Counted from the stretch's first letter, positions 21,839-33,084 are shown. The stretch: DNA of 64,000 bases from Enoplolaimus lenunculus (GCA_030248215.1 JASANG010002914.1:62001-126000); one strand, 5' to 3'. Numbers and translations: made by a program. The notes: generated by a model from the letters alone, not told the origin.

Positions 21839-22709
21839 ACTTGTTGAATGCTTTATATCGTATGGCACTATTTCCCTCACACCAGGGTTATATTCGTAGA
21901 TGGCAAAATACCTCTCCTTTATATTACTGTTTCATAATCATTGCTAATCTTAGCCTTACACTAAACATAGGCCTCTTAGTCCTCCTACTCGTTAAGCTGA
22001 ACTGATACGGAGCCTTCATATATGACGAAAGGGTTTGTGGAGGAAACTGATTAACTATCGAAAGTCCGTTCGTCGTCTGACTAAACATCAAACTAAAACT
22101 TGCTAATATTTTGGTCGTTCGCCAGTAAAAGTTTGCAATTTCCGACTTGACTATAAATGCATGACAATTTTTATTGCAGGCTTTGTTGCATTAAAGAAGG
22201 CAAAAGTTGCCAGTTGCTGTTAGTGAATAACCAGTGTACTAAACTCAGTCTATTGCTAGATTAATCTTAGCGCGCAAGTCACTGCCTGTAATTTCACGAA
22301 ATGCTTGTTGTTTCTAAAATTTCGTAGCTCTCGTTTTAGACACAAGCCTTACCTAAGGTTTCCATTTCAATTTAGCGACATTACATTGTAACTTTCGTCC
22401 TCAAATAAACGAGGTCTTTAATGTGAACAACTGCATAGACGGATACCGGATATCCGGTACCCGGATATTAGAAATATCCGGATATTTGCCTAAAGAGAAA
22501 TATATACATATACGGATATTAAAAAATATCCGATATGGGTTATGAACGAACGTGTTGTTTCACTTAATTTGCAGCGAAATTTCGCAACCAGCGTTCTACA
22601 TGTATATATTCAATTGATATAAAATAACAGAACGGGTGTACAAAAAATAGTTCGGGTGGAGGCACAGGATATGAACCCCCTATACAAACTTAAATACCAT
22701 TTGCTTACC

Positions 22710-22805
22710 TCATAGATCTTGAAGCGCTAAGTCCGGAAACAGTACCTTTTCACTTTTATCCGAGTCCATAAAGGGTTTGTGTTCTACACCTTTGCCGCTT
22801 AATTT
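22710..22805 (-). CDS. Candidate terminal exon, unknown protein
   Basis: A minus-strand frame after a weak acceptor (TTTCAACCAG) reads KLSGKGVEHKPFMDSDKSEK.. and ends ..LALQDL before a stop. Composition is hydrophilic and protein-like. A GGTAAGC donor-like sequence immediately follows the stop, so it could also be a non-coding exon. No family was recognised. Confidence 0.22.
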   Translation of the reverse strand, partial: KLSGKGVEHKPFMDSDKSEKVLFPDLALQDL

Positions 22806-23149
22806 CTGGTTGAAACACAAACGCCAACATTTAAGCAGTAGTTACGTGAAATAAAAGCAAAAAATATTGAAGTTATTCTCAGAACCCGAAAATCGTATAC
22901 TATGCCTAACGTTTTGACCCTTTTACGATAATACAACGACATACCCTACCCTGCTTTTACAAATATATACGTGTGCCATACACACCGATTTGAAAACGAT
23001 ATTACCCAGAAGACAATTTGCAATGCGATTTTAATTAATCATTTTGTTCAGAGTGCGAAATCTGCGATGGTTTTTACTGAAAAGTTCACGCGTTTCTACA
23101 TCCGGTTGGTTTTACCGGAACTAGAGTGGCGGATTAGGAAATTTGGGAC

Positions 23150-23579
23150 GGGGGACAGTGTATAGAACAGGACCGTTATAGTAGTATAAATATATTCCTA
23201 AGCCTAAGCCTAAGCTTACGCGTAAGGGCTGAGTTTATTCCTACGCCGGCCCATGTATAGAACAGGGCCGGTACAGTAGCATAAGCATATTCCTAAGCCT
23301 AAGCCTAAACCTAAGCCTAAAGCCTAAAACTAAGCATATGGATGAGCATATTCCTAAGCCTAGGCCCTGTTCTATACATGGGCCCCTACGCCTTAGCCTA
23401 AGCCTAAGCGTAAGGATGAGTTTTTACGTACGCCTAAGCCTAAGCCTAAGCGTAAGCGTAAGGATGAGTTTATACCTACGCCTTAGCCTAAGCCTAAGCA
23501 AAAATATTAATCTAAAGCTTAAGCTTACTCTATTGATTTCAGGCAGAAAAATGTTCCGCCTCATATTTTTGTAGGGGCA
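23150..23579. mobile_element. TTAGGC-MITE, subfamily 1, host of a nested copy
   Basis: A left end CAGTGTATAGAACAGGACC and right end TTCCGCCTCATATTTTTGTA enclose a long CCTAAGCCTAAG array with regular AAGGATGAGTTTAT spacers. Flanking DNA is duplicated for about 40 bp (GGCGGATTAGGAAATTTGGG versus AGCGGATTAGAAAATTGTGC). Confidence 0.72.
23248..23384. mobile_element. Young TTAGGC-MITE inserted in the array of an older one
   Basis: Perfect 22-bp inverted ends (GGCCCATGTATAGAACAGGG..) and a perfect CCTACGCC octamer on both sides. At 137 bp it is the shortest intact copy and shows the minimal structure: two ends plus hexamers. Confidence 0.93.
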
Positions 23580-24504
23580 CCGGAACCAATTAGCGGATTA
23601 GAAAATTGTGCGACAGGGAAGCGCAAAACAAACTAAGCGATTGAAGCGAACGAAAAAACAAAACATAATTTTAGTGGTACACGAACAACATAAACTATTT
23701 GCAGGGTAAAAAGGTCGTGCCATTTTTTGAAAAGGGATTTTTTATGGATACCACCTAAACCCTTGAGTTGCCCCGATTCCGGTTTTGCAGAACTTTGTGG
23801 CGTTTGAAATTACGCAGTTTTCGGCAATAATTCCGTTCATGCACGTGAAATAGAAGTTTGTCAGCTTTTGAATGGCAGTGAAAACACGCTGCTGAGTCTG
23901 CCCCGTTGCCAGAGGTCGCCAAGGATGGCTCGGCTTTCCTCACAATGGAAGCATTTTGCCCTCATAGCAAATTTTCAACCTTGCTTGTCAGTTACTGAAA
24001 CTCTTATATGACTGTCCTGAAAAAATTGTTTTAGCGCCCTAGCAAGGTGAGCTGGCTGGCGTATGTGCAAGCAAAATACACCATTAAAAGGTAGATGGAA
24101 ATATATATATAAAGTCAAATTGCCGTCACCACATACGAGTATATAAAATTAAAATTTTTCAATTTCTGTCTTTAAAATCAGAATTGAAGCTTTAATTAAT
24201 ACAATAAAGAGATCGCCGAACAAGGAGTCTCCGATTATGATGCTCTACAATGGGTAAACAAAACCTTGGTTACTCCGCCCATGTTAGGATAACGTTCCAT
24301 GTAATGGGTAGGTTTGGTTTCGGAAAAGATATACCTAAGTCTAATCCTATTAAGCCTAAACCTTTGCATAAACCTATACATGAGCCTAGGCGTGACCTCA
24401 AGTCTAAAGCCTAAATCTTAGGTGGGGCAAAGTGTACAGTGGCAGAGCTTGGGTTTTGTATTAAGTTTGCCAACGGTTAAGCGAATTCGAACAGAAGTAT
24501 TGTA

Positions 24505-24680
24505 ACCGGGTCCATAGCCAAGGGTGGGCAAGGGAAGGTCTCAGCGCCTCCCTAAAAAATTCTGGGCCCCCCTAAAAAATTTTCAACCCTGCTTGTATTA
24601 ACTAATTCAAAAAACTTGAATGCCCTCCTAAAATTTTTCAGCTCCCCTTTCTAGTAAGGTCAGCTAGCTACGAGCGTGAT
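24505..24680. mobile_element. Short MITE, 'GTAGCCAG' family
   Basis: ACCGGGTCCATAGCCAAGGG at the left and AGGTCAGCTAGCTACGAGCG at the right, in inverted orientation relative to 2142. Confidence 0.5.
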
Positions 24681-24881
24681 TGTAACACGCGTTACATTGG
24701 AATAGTTATGATGTCTAAATATACAACCACTTAGACTAACGTAGTGTACTTCCTAAATTAGTAAACTTTATAAGTTAAAATACTTAAATGTACACTATCG
24801 TACTGGTACACCGGTTTCTCTCAGCAGCGTTCTGTGAATTCATTTTGGCTAACATTTCAAAATAAATGCTTTTGCTTTCAG

Positions 24882-24988
24882 TTTATATATTTTATCTTTG
24901 TAAAAAGCCGAAAAAAACCACTATTACGTGCCACCGCAAAACCCACCAACATTTCTCGAAATACGCCGTCTTCGCTCGAATATCAAAG
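24882..24988 (+). CDS. Candidate internal exon, possibly juxtamembrane
   Basis: A good acceptor (TTTTGCTTTCAG) and donor (CAAAG|GTAAAG) bound a segment open in two frames. One reads FIYFIFVKSRKKPLLRA.., the other YIFYLCKKPKKTTITCH... Both look like the end of a membrane helix followed by a basic stretch. No partner exon was identified and the frame is unresolved. Confidence 0.25.
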
Positions 24989-26850
24989 GTAAAGCATGCT
25001 GCTATTTTCGGTATCATAAATCACTATGGTTCAATGATTGAAACATTGGAGGGATATAGCATATACAGTGTTTGTGTGACAGGGCCAAAAGGTTCCTTCG
25101 CATCGACGGATCCATAAATTTTTCAGTAGGGGTACGCAAATGTTTCATTTGAAACAAAATTTGCGAACGATAAGCTAAACGCAAGTTTAGTGCTAAATCT
25201 TAATACGAAATTTTAGTTTTGACCTCTATTGGAGAATGATAGGCCATGGTGTTAGAAACCCTCCCTTTCGTTGTACCAACTACTCGGTTTATGTACCGTT
25301 CATAGGTGCCTTCGACGTTTGGCACCGGTAATTTTTATGGTGCGGTGGCATTTGATGATGGTCGTCTGGTATATTGTGTTTCTACACATTATAAACTTGC
25401 AAATAAATATTTGGGCTTAAGCTATGGTTCAGTTGAAAGGACCGTATACCTGACACGTTTCGATGTGCAGAACACACACAGGATTTTCACGTTATCAACT
25501 TGTAGAAGTATACGAATCTTCGACAATTCGTCGTCCGACAACTGGTCCTATCCCTCAGTGGATTAAAACCTGTGAATAAATGTAAGCGTAATCCTAAGCC
25601 TTAGCGTTAGCCTAAGCATAATAAATGAGCGACGTATTGTTGAGTCGATAAAAATGCGGATTACAAGTTGTCGGGCGATGAGTTGTCGGACGATGTATTG
25701 TCGGGATGCCGTAGTACCTGTATACATACGTTACAGCTATTTGGCAAAGGACAATGCTAGGTTCTATACCATAAACTTTTTGGTCCGCAATTAGTCACGT
25801 TCGAACGTAGCATTCACACTGAATACGTCTACGAAATTAACTTCTGGCTATAACAAATTAAGGTGTGTAGTGTCGGCTGGTTGCGAATTGTCAAACGACA
25901 GCAGTGCTCTGTATTGTAGTTATTTTTTAAACTACAACTCGACGGTGTCCCTATAAAAGAAGTGTTGGAGCGAATTTGCGAGTAGAGCAATTGTTCAGCA
26001 GCTGATTCAAAAACAACGCGGTCCACATACGCTGGGACACGATATATAAACGATGGAACAAACTTTGCAAGTGAAGCGAGCGAGAAATCAAGTGTAATTT
26101 AAATAATTGCTAAAGTTGTAACCTTAGTAATTTTCCATACAAATTACCATTATATGTTATAAAAAATTATTTGAATTTAAAAATTAAAGCTGACACCATT
26201 CTGCTGTCTCTCGGTTGCTGCGCATTTGTTATATACGAGTACCGAATTATCCGAATGCGACGACGTTTTTGTGTTAGGTAACAGTTTGCAATTTTTTTAC
26301 CGATTCAGACATTTCAGCTATAAACAATATTTGTATAAAAACGAATCTCAATCTGCTGTGAAAACGTATGTCAGTTCAAACTTAACTTAAAATATCATTA
26401 TCATTTAACGAATAAGTTTGCACCTCAAATTTGTATTTTTAGAAACTCTACTTGCTACGAGTGATAAAAGTTTTCGTTTGGTTTTAATGAAGTTTTTATA
26501 TGAAAATGTTTAGAAATTAATGTATACTGGTTTCATGGCAATATAAAGCGCTTAGTCGAATGGCTCAAACTTTGCTTTGATCTTTTCTTGCCAGCATACG
26601 GCTATTTATGGCAAACATGTTCTGACTAAACTCAATAACCAGTTATTTTAGAACGCAAAAAAGTTAGTATATATCTTCTAATCGTAGTTCTGTATCACAT
26701 ATAAAATTTTACAACCTCTAACAATAATTTTTTGAGCTCTGGAGGTCACGAAAATAAAAGCGTCTACAATACGTTTCACTGTACAAAATTAGGCAAAATT
26801 CCGTTATTTTACCACACAGTTTTAGTTATTAATCGGAAATAATTACTTAC

Positions 26851-26869
26851 GGTCGCTTGGGCTGTAGTT
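26851..26869 (-). CDS. Candidate 19-nt microexon
   Basis: On the minus strand, CTTAATTTCAG and GTAAGTAATT are both near-consensus splice sites exactly 19 nt apart. Frame and gene are unknown. Reported only because both sites are strong. Confidence 0.18.
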
Positions 26870-27648
26870 CTGAAATTAAGTATAATTTTATGTCGTAATG
26901 TAACATTTGCATTACGAGCTGCCGTTTCCATCAGCTTTTACATAACCCCCCCGCTAAAACCAAATCTGTAATTTCGAAATATTGTCAACAGTAGATATAT
27001 TCGCAGTGTAGTCGAACACCCATATCGTAAAAAATACAGAGCCCAAAATTCGATTTGACTTTGAAAGCTTATCATGAGCAGACTCAAGAATTTATTTCAG
27101 TAAATGTTTAACCACAACGGTGTCACGTTTGACGGATTTAGTTGCCAAAGCCACCGTTCGTGATTTTTACCCAGGGATTGTAACAGCGGTTTCCAAAACA
27201 CAACAAACCGTATTTTTTGAAATTTATTAAATTTTTATAAAACTTAATCCCTAATTCCAAAAATCCTGATAAAATTCGCGAGGTTGAACAATGCAGCTGT
27301 TGATGATCGAATATTAATATTTACATTTTCATCTCATTTTGTTACAAAAATAAACTTATTAAATTGTCAAGCTAGGCACATCTTTAAATTCTGTGCTATT
27401 TTGTGGTGTTTATTTTTTCTCGAAACAATGCGGTTTTTTATTGCAAATATTAATTCTATCAATCATATGAATCGATTTAAAGCATAATCATACTTTATGT
27501 ACACTCGAAAAAATTTTGAAGTGCTTTTAAAATGCAAAATATTGCTAATTTCAATCTACGACTGCAAAATCATTATTTTGGTTTAGGCCCAATCTTACTT
27601 TTTGGGGTGTCCCGTTTTGACACGAGATTGCAGTTATGTAAGCCTAGC

Positions 27649-27812
27649 AGGCCCGTAGCCAGATCATCTTGCTAGGGGGCTGATTTGTATTAATGAGTGA
27701 ATACAAAGGTGTTCGGAGACTTGCAAGCATGGTTGAAATTTTTCTGAGGAGGCCAAAATTCTTCCAGGGGCGCTAAACCTCCCGTGGGTCCATTCTGGTC
27801 ACGGACCTGAGG
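27649..27812. mobile_element. 'GTAGCCAG' MITE inside a decayed TTAGGC-MITE
   Basis: CAGGCCCGTAGCCAGATCATC to GGTCACGGACCTG is the inner element. GGCCCAATCTTACTTTTTGGGG at 27587 and AACGCTTAGGTTTAGC at 27845 are remains of an outer subfamily-2 copy. Confidence 0.55.
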
Positions 27813-28269
27813 CATAAGCTTTCGACTGTTTTCTCCTCAGATTAACGCTTAGGTTTAGCTTTAATTTTATTCACTGATACTTTGTACTTAATCATCTATT
27901 ACGCTGCTAATAGATCACTTTGCCATATAAATTGTAAACTAAGCAAAATTTTGCTAACTACAGCTAGTGTTTTTCGCTACAGAAAAATGTGTTTTCAGCA
28001 GGCCTGAAACGGAACTATTGATCCACGTTTGTTCCTAAGTTCGTACAGTGATAAGGCTACCACCCAACCCCTATCTTCCAAGAGACCCTTTCCCGTTCGC
28101 GAGGTTTTTCCTTATATATATATATTATATATATGATATGTTTACAAAGGGGTCCATCTCACATTCTGGGGTTCTTGGATTCTGTAGCCGGTATAAGTAC
28201 TGATTCCGTTGTTTGATTTCTTCTTATAATGTCTCAGATTCATACTTTGAAACGAGTTCTACAAGTATT

Positions 28270-28480
28270 CTGCAAAAAATGATGAGTCAAATTGACTCTC
28301 TCCGAAATAGGCTCTATGGGACTATACAAACTGAGTCAAATTCGACTCCACCAGAGTCAAACGTGCGACTTTACTGGGTCGAATTTGGCTCTGGCGGAGT
28401 CGAATCCGACTCAGTTTGTGTAGTCCCATAGAGCCTATTTCGGGGAGAGTCAATTTGACTCACCATTTTTTGCAGTGTAG
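28270..28480. mobile_element. Fold-back MITE, 'GAGTCAAATTGACTC' family
   Basis: Two arms of roughly 90 bp are mirror images: CTGCAAAAAATGATGAGTC.. and ..GAGTCAATTTGACTCACCA. Nearly the whole element can form a single hairpin. Siblings at 32549, 42190 and 43431. Confidence 0.85.
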
Positions 28481-29210
28481 TATAATGCTCGAGGCAAATT
28501 GACTATATCTTATACGTAAATACTTGAGTTGTTTTGATTTGAAAAACTGTAAATATTTTTTTGAAAATTGCTCAGTTTAAAGGAACACTTAATGTTTACT
28601 TTTATTGAAAACTTTTTCAACAATTTTCAGTGTTAAAAACAGTTTATCGCAGTAAAATCATCTTGAAATGATTTAGAATTTTGCCACAAATCACGGATTG
28701 ATTTAAGTACACTTTCAGGTTTACGTCAGAGACTACGTATATACTCTATGGCCAAGATTACTTTGGGTCTTTTCGGTAATTCACACTCGTCCGGTGTCGC
28801 CGACGTTGGCTAAAAATGGTCAATTTTTGCATGGTTAAGCTTTTTGTTACCTTCTCTTATTATGGCATAAAATTAATGTATCCAAAATCGTTTTCTTTAA
28901 ATCCTTGGTTATCAGCGGCACCTGAAACATATTATATTTGGTGGCATACACAAGGTCGAGTGTGGTGTAGATATACCAAATATACAGGAACCTCCGGCAT
29001 AGGAGCAGGCAGAGGTGGTGAATTTTCCTAGGATACCCTCCCAAAAATAGCAATTTCGGCAAAAATTGTCAGGTCTTAGAGGTGAGCTTATTCTTAAACC
29101 TACAGAAACTTTGCTAACAGCACGAAATTTTTTCACATTTTGTGTTAAACTGGCTATGTGAGTAAAATTATGATTTGGTGGAAAAGTGAAGCAAAACTTG
29201 TTTTGCGAAG

Positions 29211-29395
29211 CAACCGAGAAGGCAGACGCTTTTCAAAACTACCGTTCGACTCCTACTCGTGGTGGAGCTGGCAATGGGGAACGACCATTCCAGTCCTGGG
29301 AACTGTACGAATGGTCTTATAAACGGAGTTGTGAGTTGCACGGTACGGTAGCGACTGGTTACCGCAGTATTTTGGCTGGTGGTCCCATCAACTGA
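29211..29395 (+). CDS. Candidate C-terminal exon of an unidentified protein
   Basis: After a probable acceptor (CTTGTTTTGCGAAG) the frame reads TEKADAFQNYRSTPTRGGAG.. and ends ..GYRSILAGGPIN with a stop. The segment is Trp/Tyr-rich (QSWELYEWSYKRSCELHG). An AATAAA signal lies about 22 bp after the stop, as expected for a last exon. The frame is open from 29174, so the exact acceptor is uncertain. The antisense frame is also open but has a typical antisense composition. No family was recognised and the upstream exons were not found. Confidence 0.45.
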
Positions 29396-30458
29396 ACGAG
29401 CTCAGGATTGCTTAAGAATAAAAGACCATTATCTAAATGTCGGACCGGCAAACTGATATTAAATCTTAAATTTTCGACACATTTTCACTATCTTACTGAG
29501 AAAGTACGAATTTCATGTAAAAGACTGAAACATTTATTATCCACTCGATAAATATTGGAAGCTATGCGCACCCCATTCTGAGTATTTTGGTGGGTGTACA
29601 TGCACCCCCTGCCTGTTTACTTTCGCCACTTATCGTGGTTCCCATTTGAGATCATAAAATGTTCTTTGGAAATTTTCTTATATTAGTATTCGACGCTGTA
29701 GTCGATAACTCATAAAACTTACTGTTTCCACATATGACATTTGTGAGTACGGCCCTAAAACGTCTATTGTTTCTTTATATTTTCTAAATAAAATACAATT
29801 TGAAAACATGTCGTACGATTGGTATTTGCAAAAAAATCGTTGCACGAAAATTCACAGAAGAAAAACAGAAAATTTTTACTAAATAATAATTTTTTCTAAA
29901 ATAAACACAGATTCGTGTGAAATGTTTTTAAGTTTTGTGTCAAAGTGAGTATAAGTATAGTTTTCGGTGATAAAAGATCGAGCTGAATACCACCTAATAA
30001 ATATTGTTTATTATTAAAATCAGCAATGCTTGGTACCAAATACCTATAGATTGTAGAATAAATTCTAAACTGTTTTGTTTGGTGCTGAGGTTCTATCAGT
30101 GAACGGAGCAAAATCGTGTTGAGACAGCAGCTCGCATACGCTGTTGGTAGCGCTGTCTTCCCTGAATGTCAACGAAAAGGTAACCGCTGTGTTTGCGGTC
30201 AATTCTGACATTTTTTTGAAATATTGCAATGTAACTTTCGGTGTAGCATAGTCTAAATGTTTTATTTTGACAAACTATTTAGTAAATTATCAAAGTCATT
30301 TCTGACCGCTGTTTGTTGCGGGCAACGCAGTGTCTTTTGACATTTATTTCTTCAACCTCGGAACGCTAAAACATGGACCTGTTTTGAAAATAATTTACAA
30401 ACTTCAAATTTGTCCAAAAAATTTAGACCGTTTCAAATCTAAATTTGAATATTAAAAT
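29396..30458. other. No supported gene
   Basis: AT-rich sequence. A minus-strand frame at 29896-30111 lacks an ATG and splice sites. No repeat family was recognised. Confidence 0.4.
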
Positions 30459-31060
30459 TTAATTTTCTAATGTCAACGAAACGGTATTTATATTTCGCTG
30501 TTCAATAAAACTGGCTTCTGCTTTACGTTCAAGAATCAGCTCATCGTTTCTGTCATCAATACCGGTAACGGAGTACTTTGCAGCAACGTATTTACGAGCA
30601 AGCATAGCGAGCGATAAACCGACTCCAACAGAAAGCCAATAAACGTGATGTTTAGGGAATATATTCAGCCTTCGTATCCGGGCCAGCGTTACGATAGTCG
30701 CCCCCTGTGAAACAGGGCCAAGATGGTACCCAATAAAATATTTCACGACTCTATGACTTCGAGGTCTGTGAAAAATTCTAGTTTACCAAGACGGAGGCCC
30801 CAAAGGTCGGACCACCCTCCCTTTTGGGGAATTTTGGGGTGCTTCCGTTGGCACTGCTTCTTAAACGTTTTTAAGCAACTAAAAACGTAAAATAATCTGC
30901 AAATTACTTGATGTAATTTGACTTTTCGATGGCGGCAGAGATCAATAGATCAAGACGTTCATACCGATTAGTGAGTCCTTTGACGTCTCTCCAGATATTT
31001 ACGGAAAGATATACTCCGATATGCTCCCATATGTATACACCCATGTGAAACGCAACAATT
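30459..31060 (-). CDS. Candidate two-exon 3' end of a membrane protein
   Basis: The last exon (30765-30459) follows a good acceptor (GAATTTTTCACAG) and stays open for 102 codons to a stop. It contains YFIGYHLGPVSQGATIVTLA, a hydrophobic stretch YWLSVGVGLSLAMLARKY, and a polar tail GIDDRNDELILERKAEASF. A preceding exon ending at 30908 (ERLDLLISAAIEKSNYI, donor AA|GTAATT) has the complementary phase. The HLG..S.GA.IVTL phrase recalls choline-transporter-like (SLC44) proteins, but the following region does not match that family, so the function is left open. The upstream acceptor near 31060 is tentative. Confidence 0.38.
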
Positions 31061-31449
31061 CTGTTGCATGAAATGTGAAATTGCTTATCGGTACGCGTTT
31101 CAGTTATATTTCGCATGCAGCAGCAGTTATTAACGTAAAAACATCTCCTTGAAAACAAACTAAAATAATCATTCGATGTCCAGCAGAACGCGCTCATGAT
31201 TGACCTTATTTTAATAATAAAAACTAACTCAAAAACCGTATTTAAGACCAATATTTCCAAAGATGAAACGTCAAAAATATATGAAATTTTGAACAAAGCT
31301 ACGCGTAGCAAAACTTTTACATTTTATTGTTAAAAAATGTCAAATTGTGCTCTATGACAGGCAGCGTTTTTTTGAGTGATGCGAATAAAAAATATTCATC
31401 GGCAGCAGGCACTATCCTATTTAATTATTTTGTCTTGAAATGATTTCAG

Positions 31450-31538
31450 CGGAATTACAGTTTACTTTGAAAGCTATTCGTTAAAATATGCCGTCAATAT
31501 ATTGGCGGGGCCGCGGTTACAAACGAATTGGGATCCTA
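31450..31538 (+). CDS. Candidate exon interrupted by a MITE
   Basis: After GAAATGATTTCAG the frame reads GITVYFESYSLKYAVNILAG then PRLQTNWDP and reaches a MITE inserted at a TA. With the element present the frame stops within a few codons. The uninterrupted sequence on the far side (31883 on) continues in the same frame as ILNNFWTRQQRMNE. The phrase is faintly RRM-like, but no RNP motif is clear. Confidence 0.25.
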
Positions 31539-31882
31539 CTCTCTAAAAACTTAAACTTAAATTATAGCTTAACTAAACTTGAATTTCAGTTTAAGTAAAA
31601 CTTAAATGGCTGGACGGACTAACTAAACTAGAATTTTAAGTTTTACTTGAACTAACATGTTTTTAAGTTTAACACTAGTTTAAGTAAGCTTATTTGTAGA
31701 TTCAGTAACAAGTTCAGCCGTGTATCTAAGAGTTCAATAAGTTTAGCTTAAACTGAAAATATGTAAGATTTTAAATGAGTTTAAGCATAAACCTATCGGT
31801 TAGCTTAGTAAATCTAAAAAGTTAGTTTAATACCGGTGGATTAGCTTAAGCTTAAATCAAGTTAGTTTAAGCTTTTAGAGAG
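31539..31882. mobile_element. TA-flanked MITE, 'CTCTCTAAAAGCTTAAACT' family (best copy)
   Basis: TA-CTCTCTAAAAACTTAAACTT and AGTTTAAGCTTTTAGAGAG-TA. The body is dominated by TTTAAGC/GCTTAAA motifs. It splits a possible exon. Confidence 0.85.
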
Positions 31883-32040
31883 TATATTAAATAACTTTTG
31901 GACTCGCCAACAACGCATGAATGAATAATGCCAAAGTGGACTGGAATGAATACGTCAAAGTGGACTTTGATCCCTCAAACCGTCAATTTGGCTTCGCCCT
32001 TGATGATGATTTAGCGTTTGTAGTTAAATGGGTGAAGTAA

Positions 32041-33084
32041 CCGATTAAAAAGAATTTACTATTTTAAATCTTACAGATAAAAGGTACAGTAAACAAGCTG
32101 TTAGTACGTAAGCTAGTTTTGTTACAAACATGTTTTGTTTACTATAACACCGTGTATGTTCGGCTGTTTGATCAAGATCAGCCATTAAAGATTATATACC
32201 ATTTTCTGTAGCTTTTCAAAAAATAACAATTTTACAGCTTGAAAATATCGTTAAGATTTACCCTTAGAACATTGTTTATTTCATTTTTTTATTTTTGAAT
32301 AAATCTCTCATTCATTGGTTATGTTTCAAGGTGAACACCGTCCGAACATTGAATTGGTACGTCCGTCCAATGGAAGCTTTTGACCAAATAGTTCACAGTG
32401 TGCGCTCACAGTAAAACAACGTTTGTAATGCAATATAGCTGCAGCTATAGCTTAGGCTTAGGACTATGCTTATACTACTGTTACTGCCCTGTTCTACACA
32501 GCCAAACAATACGTAAGTAATGACGAAAAGCATCTGTAATCTTGCTACACAGCAAAAAATGGTGAGTCAAATTGACTCTCTCCGAGTAGGTTCTACGGGA
32601 CTACACAAACTGAGTCAAACTCGACTCTGCCGGAGTCAAATTCGACCACGTTTGACTCTGGCGGAATCAAATCTGGCTCAGTTTGTGTAGTGCCATAGAG
32701 CCTATTTCCGAGTCAATTTGGCTCACCATTTTTTTGCAGCGTAGTATATGACGACTCCCAGGTTGAGACACTTTAGAATGCAAAATTATCAAATATATTT
32801 TTTCTGATTTTGTCTTATTTTATTAAATTGCACTGAACTGCATAAAGTAACCGCATTATGGGCTTATAAACCTAACCAATTTAAAGGTATAGTTGTGGAC
32901 AACTTTAAAATTTGGGGATATATCATACTACACCAAAATGAGTATAAAAATATATGCTTTTGAACGAACTTAATATAAGAATATTTCAGATTTGTTAACA
33001 ATTATTTAACTTTTCGTAAAATTTAAAAAATCAACCACTGTCGTCTAAATATTAAAACGGTTGGTCGTCGAAAAGAAACTTTCA
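32041..33084. other. Region upstream of the GRXCR-like gene
   Basis: Contains a decayed TTAGGC-MITE end (32440-32505), a fold-back MITE (32549-32743) and AT-rich sequence. A short frame just before it (31921-32040, starting MNNAKVDWNEYVKVDFDP) reads like protein but overlaps an AAAGTGGACT duplication and is not called. Confidence 0.4.
32549..32743. mobile_element. Fold-back MITE, 'GAGTCAAATTGACTC' family
   Basis: CAGCAAAAAATGGTGAGTC to GGCTCACCATTTTTTTGCAG, mirror-image arms with a CGACTC..GAGTC centre. Confidence 0.82.

Larger units (their letters stand above)
17848..22709. other. Region upstream of dys-1: no supported gene
   Basis: This presumably contains the dys-1 promoter and 5' leader just above 17848, but I see no core element I can defend. 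The rest is TTAGGC-MITEs (18502, 19508, 20628, 21299, 21662), a fragment ending GGATCCGCCACTG near 20390, and a GGATATCCGG-rich palindromic repeat at 22440-22530. A minus-strand frame at 20918-21127 (start MYQRLEFGIVLGGV) overlaps a CAGTGGTGGATC element end and is not called. Confidence 0.5.
22806..24881. other. No supported gene; repeats
   Basis: Contains the nested TTAGGC-MITE pair (23150-23579), flanked by two pieces of a 'GGCGGATTAGGAAA..GCGAACGAAAA' repeat. It also has a decayed subfamily-2 TTAGGC element near 24280-24430 and a 'GTAGCCAG' MITE. A plus-strand frame at about 24181-24250 between an ATCAG acceptor and GG|GTAAAC donor is open in two frames, so no call is made. Confidence 0.45.
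24989..29210. other. Mostly anonymous AT-rich DNA
   Basis: A GTTGTCGG/CCGACAAC inverted motif lies near 25520-25700, and a plus-strand open frame at 25306-25566 (reads FGTGNFYGAVAFDDGRLVY) has no splice support. 26030-28200 is largely featureless apart from a minus-strand microexon-like segment and a 'GTAGCCAG' MITE. 28746-29060 belongs to a repeat also seen at 43190-43390 and 44250-44440. Confidence 0.45.

Noticed and set aside
28816-29136. Overlapping frames on both strands
   Set aside because: They lie in a repeat shared with 43190-43390 and 44250-44440.
31450-31538. Nuclear cap-binding protein subunit (NCBP2) exon
   Set aside because: The similarity is limited to a few positions around NGTRL/DW-like residues, and the RNP1 octamer and the Gly/Arg tail are missing.
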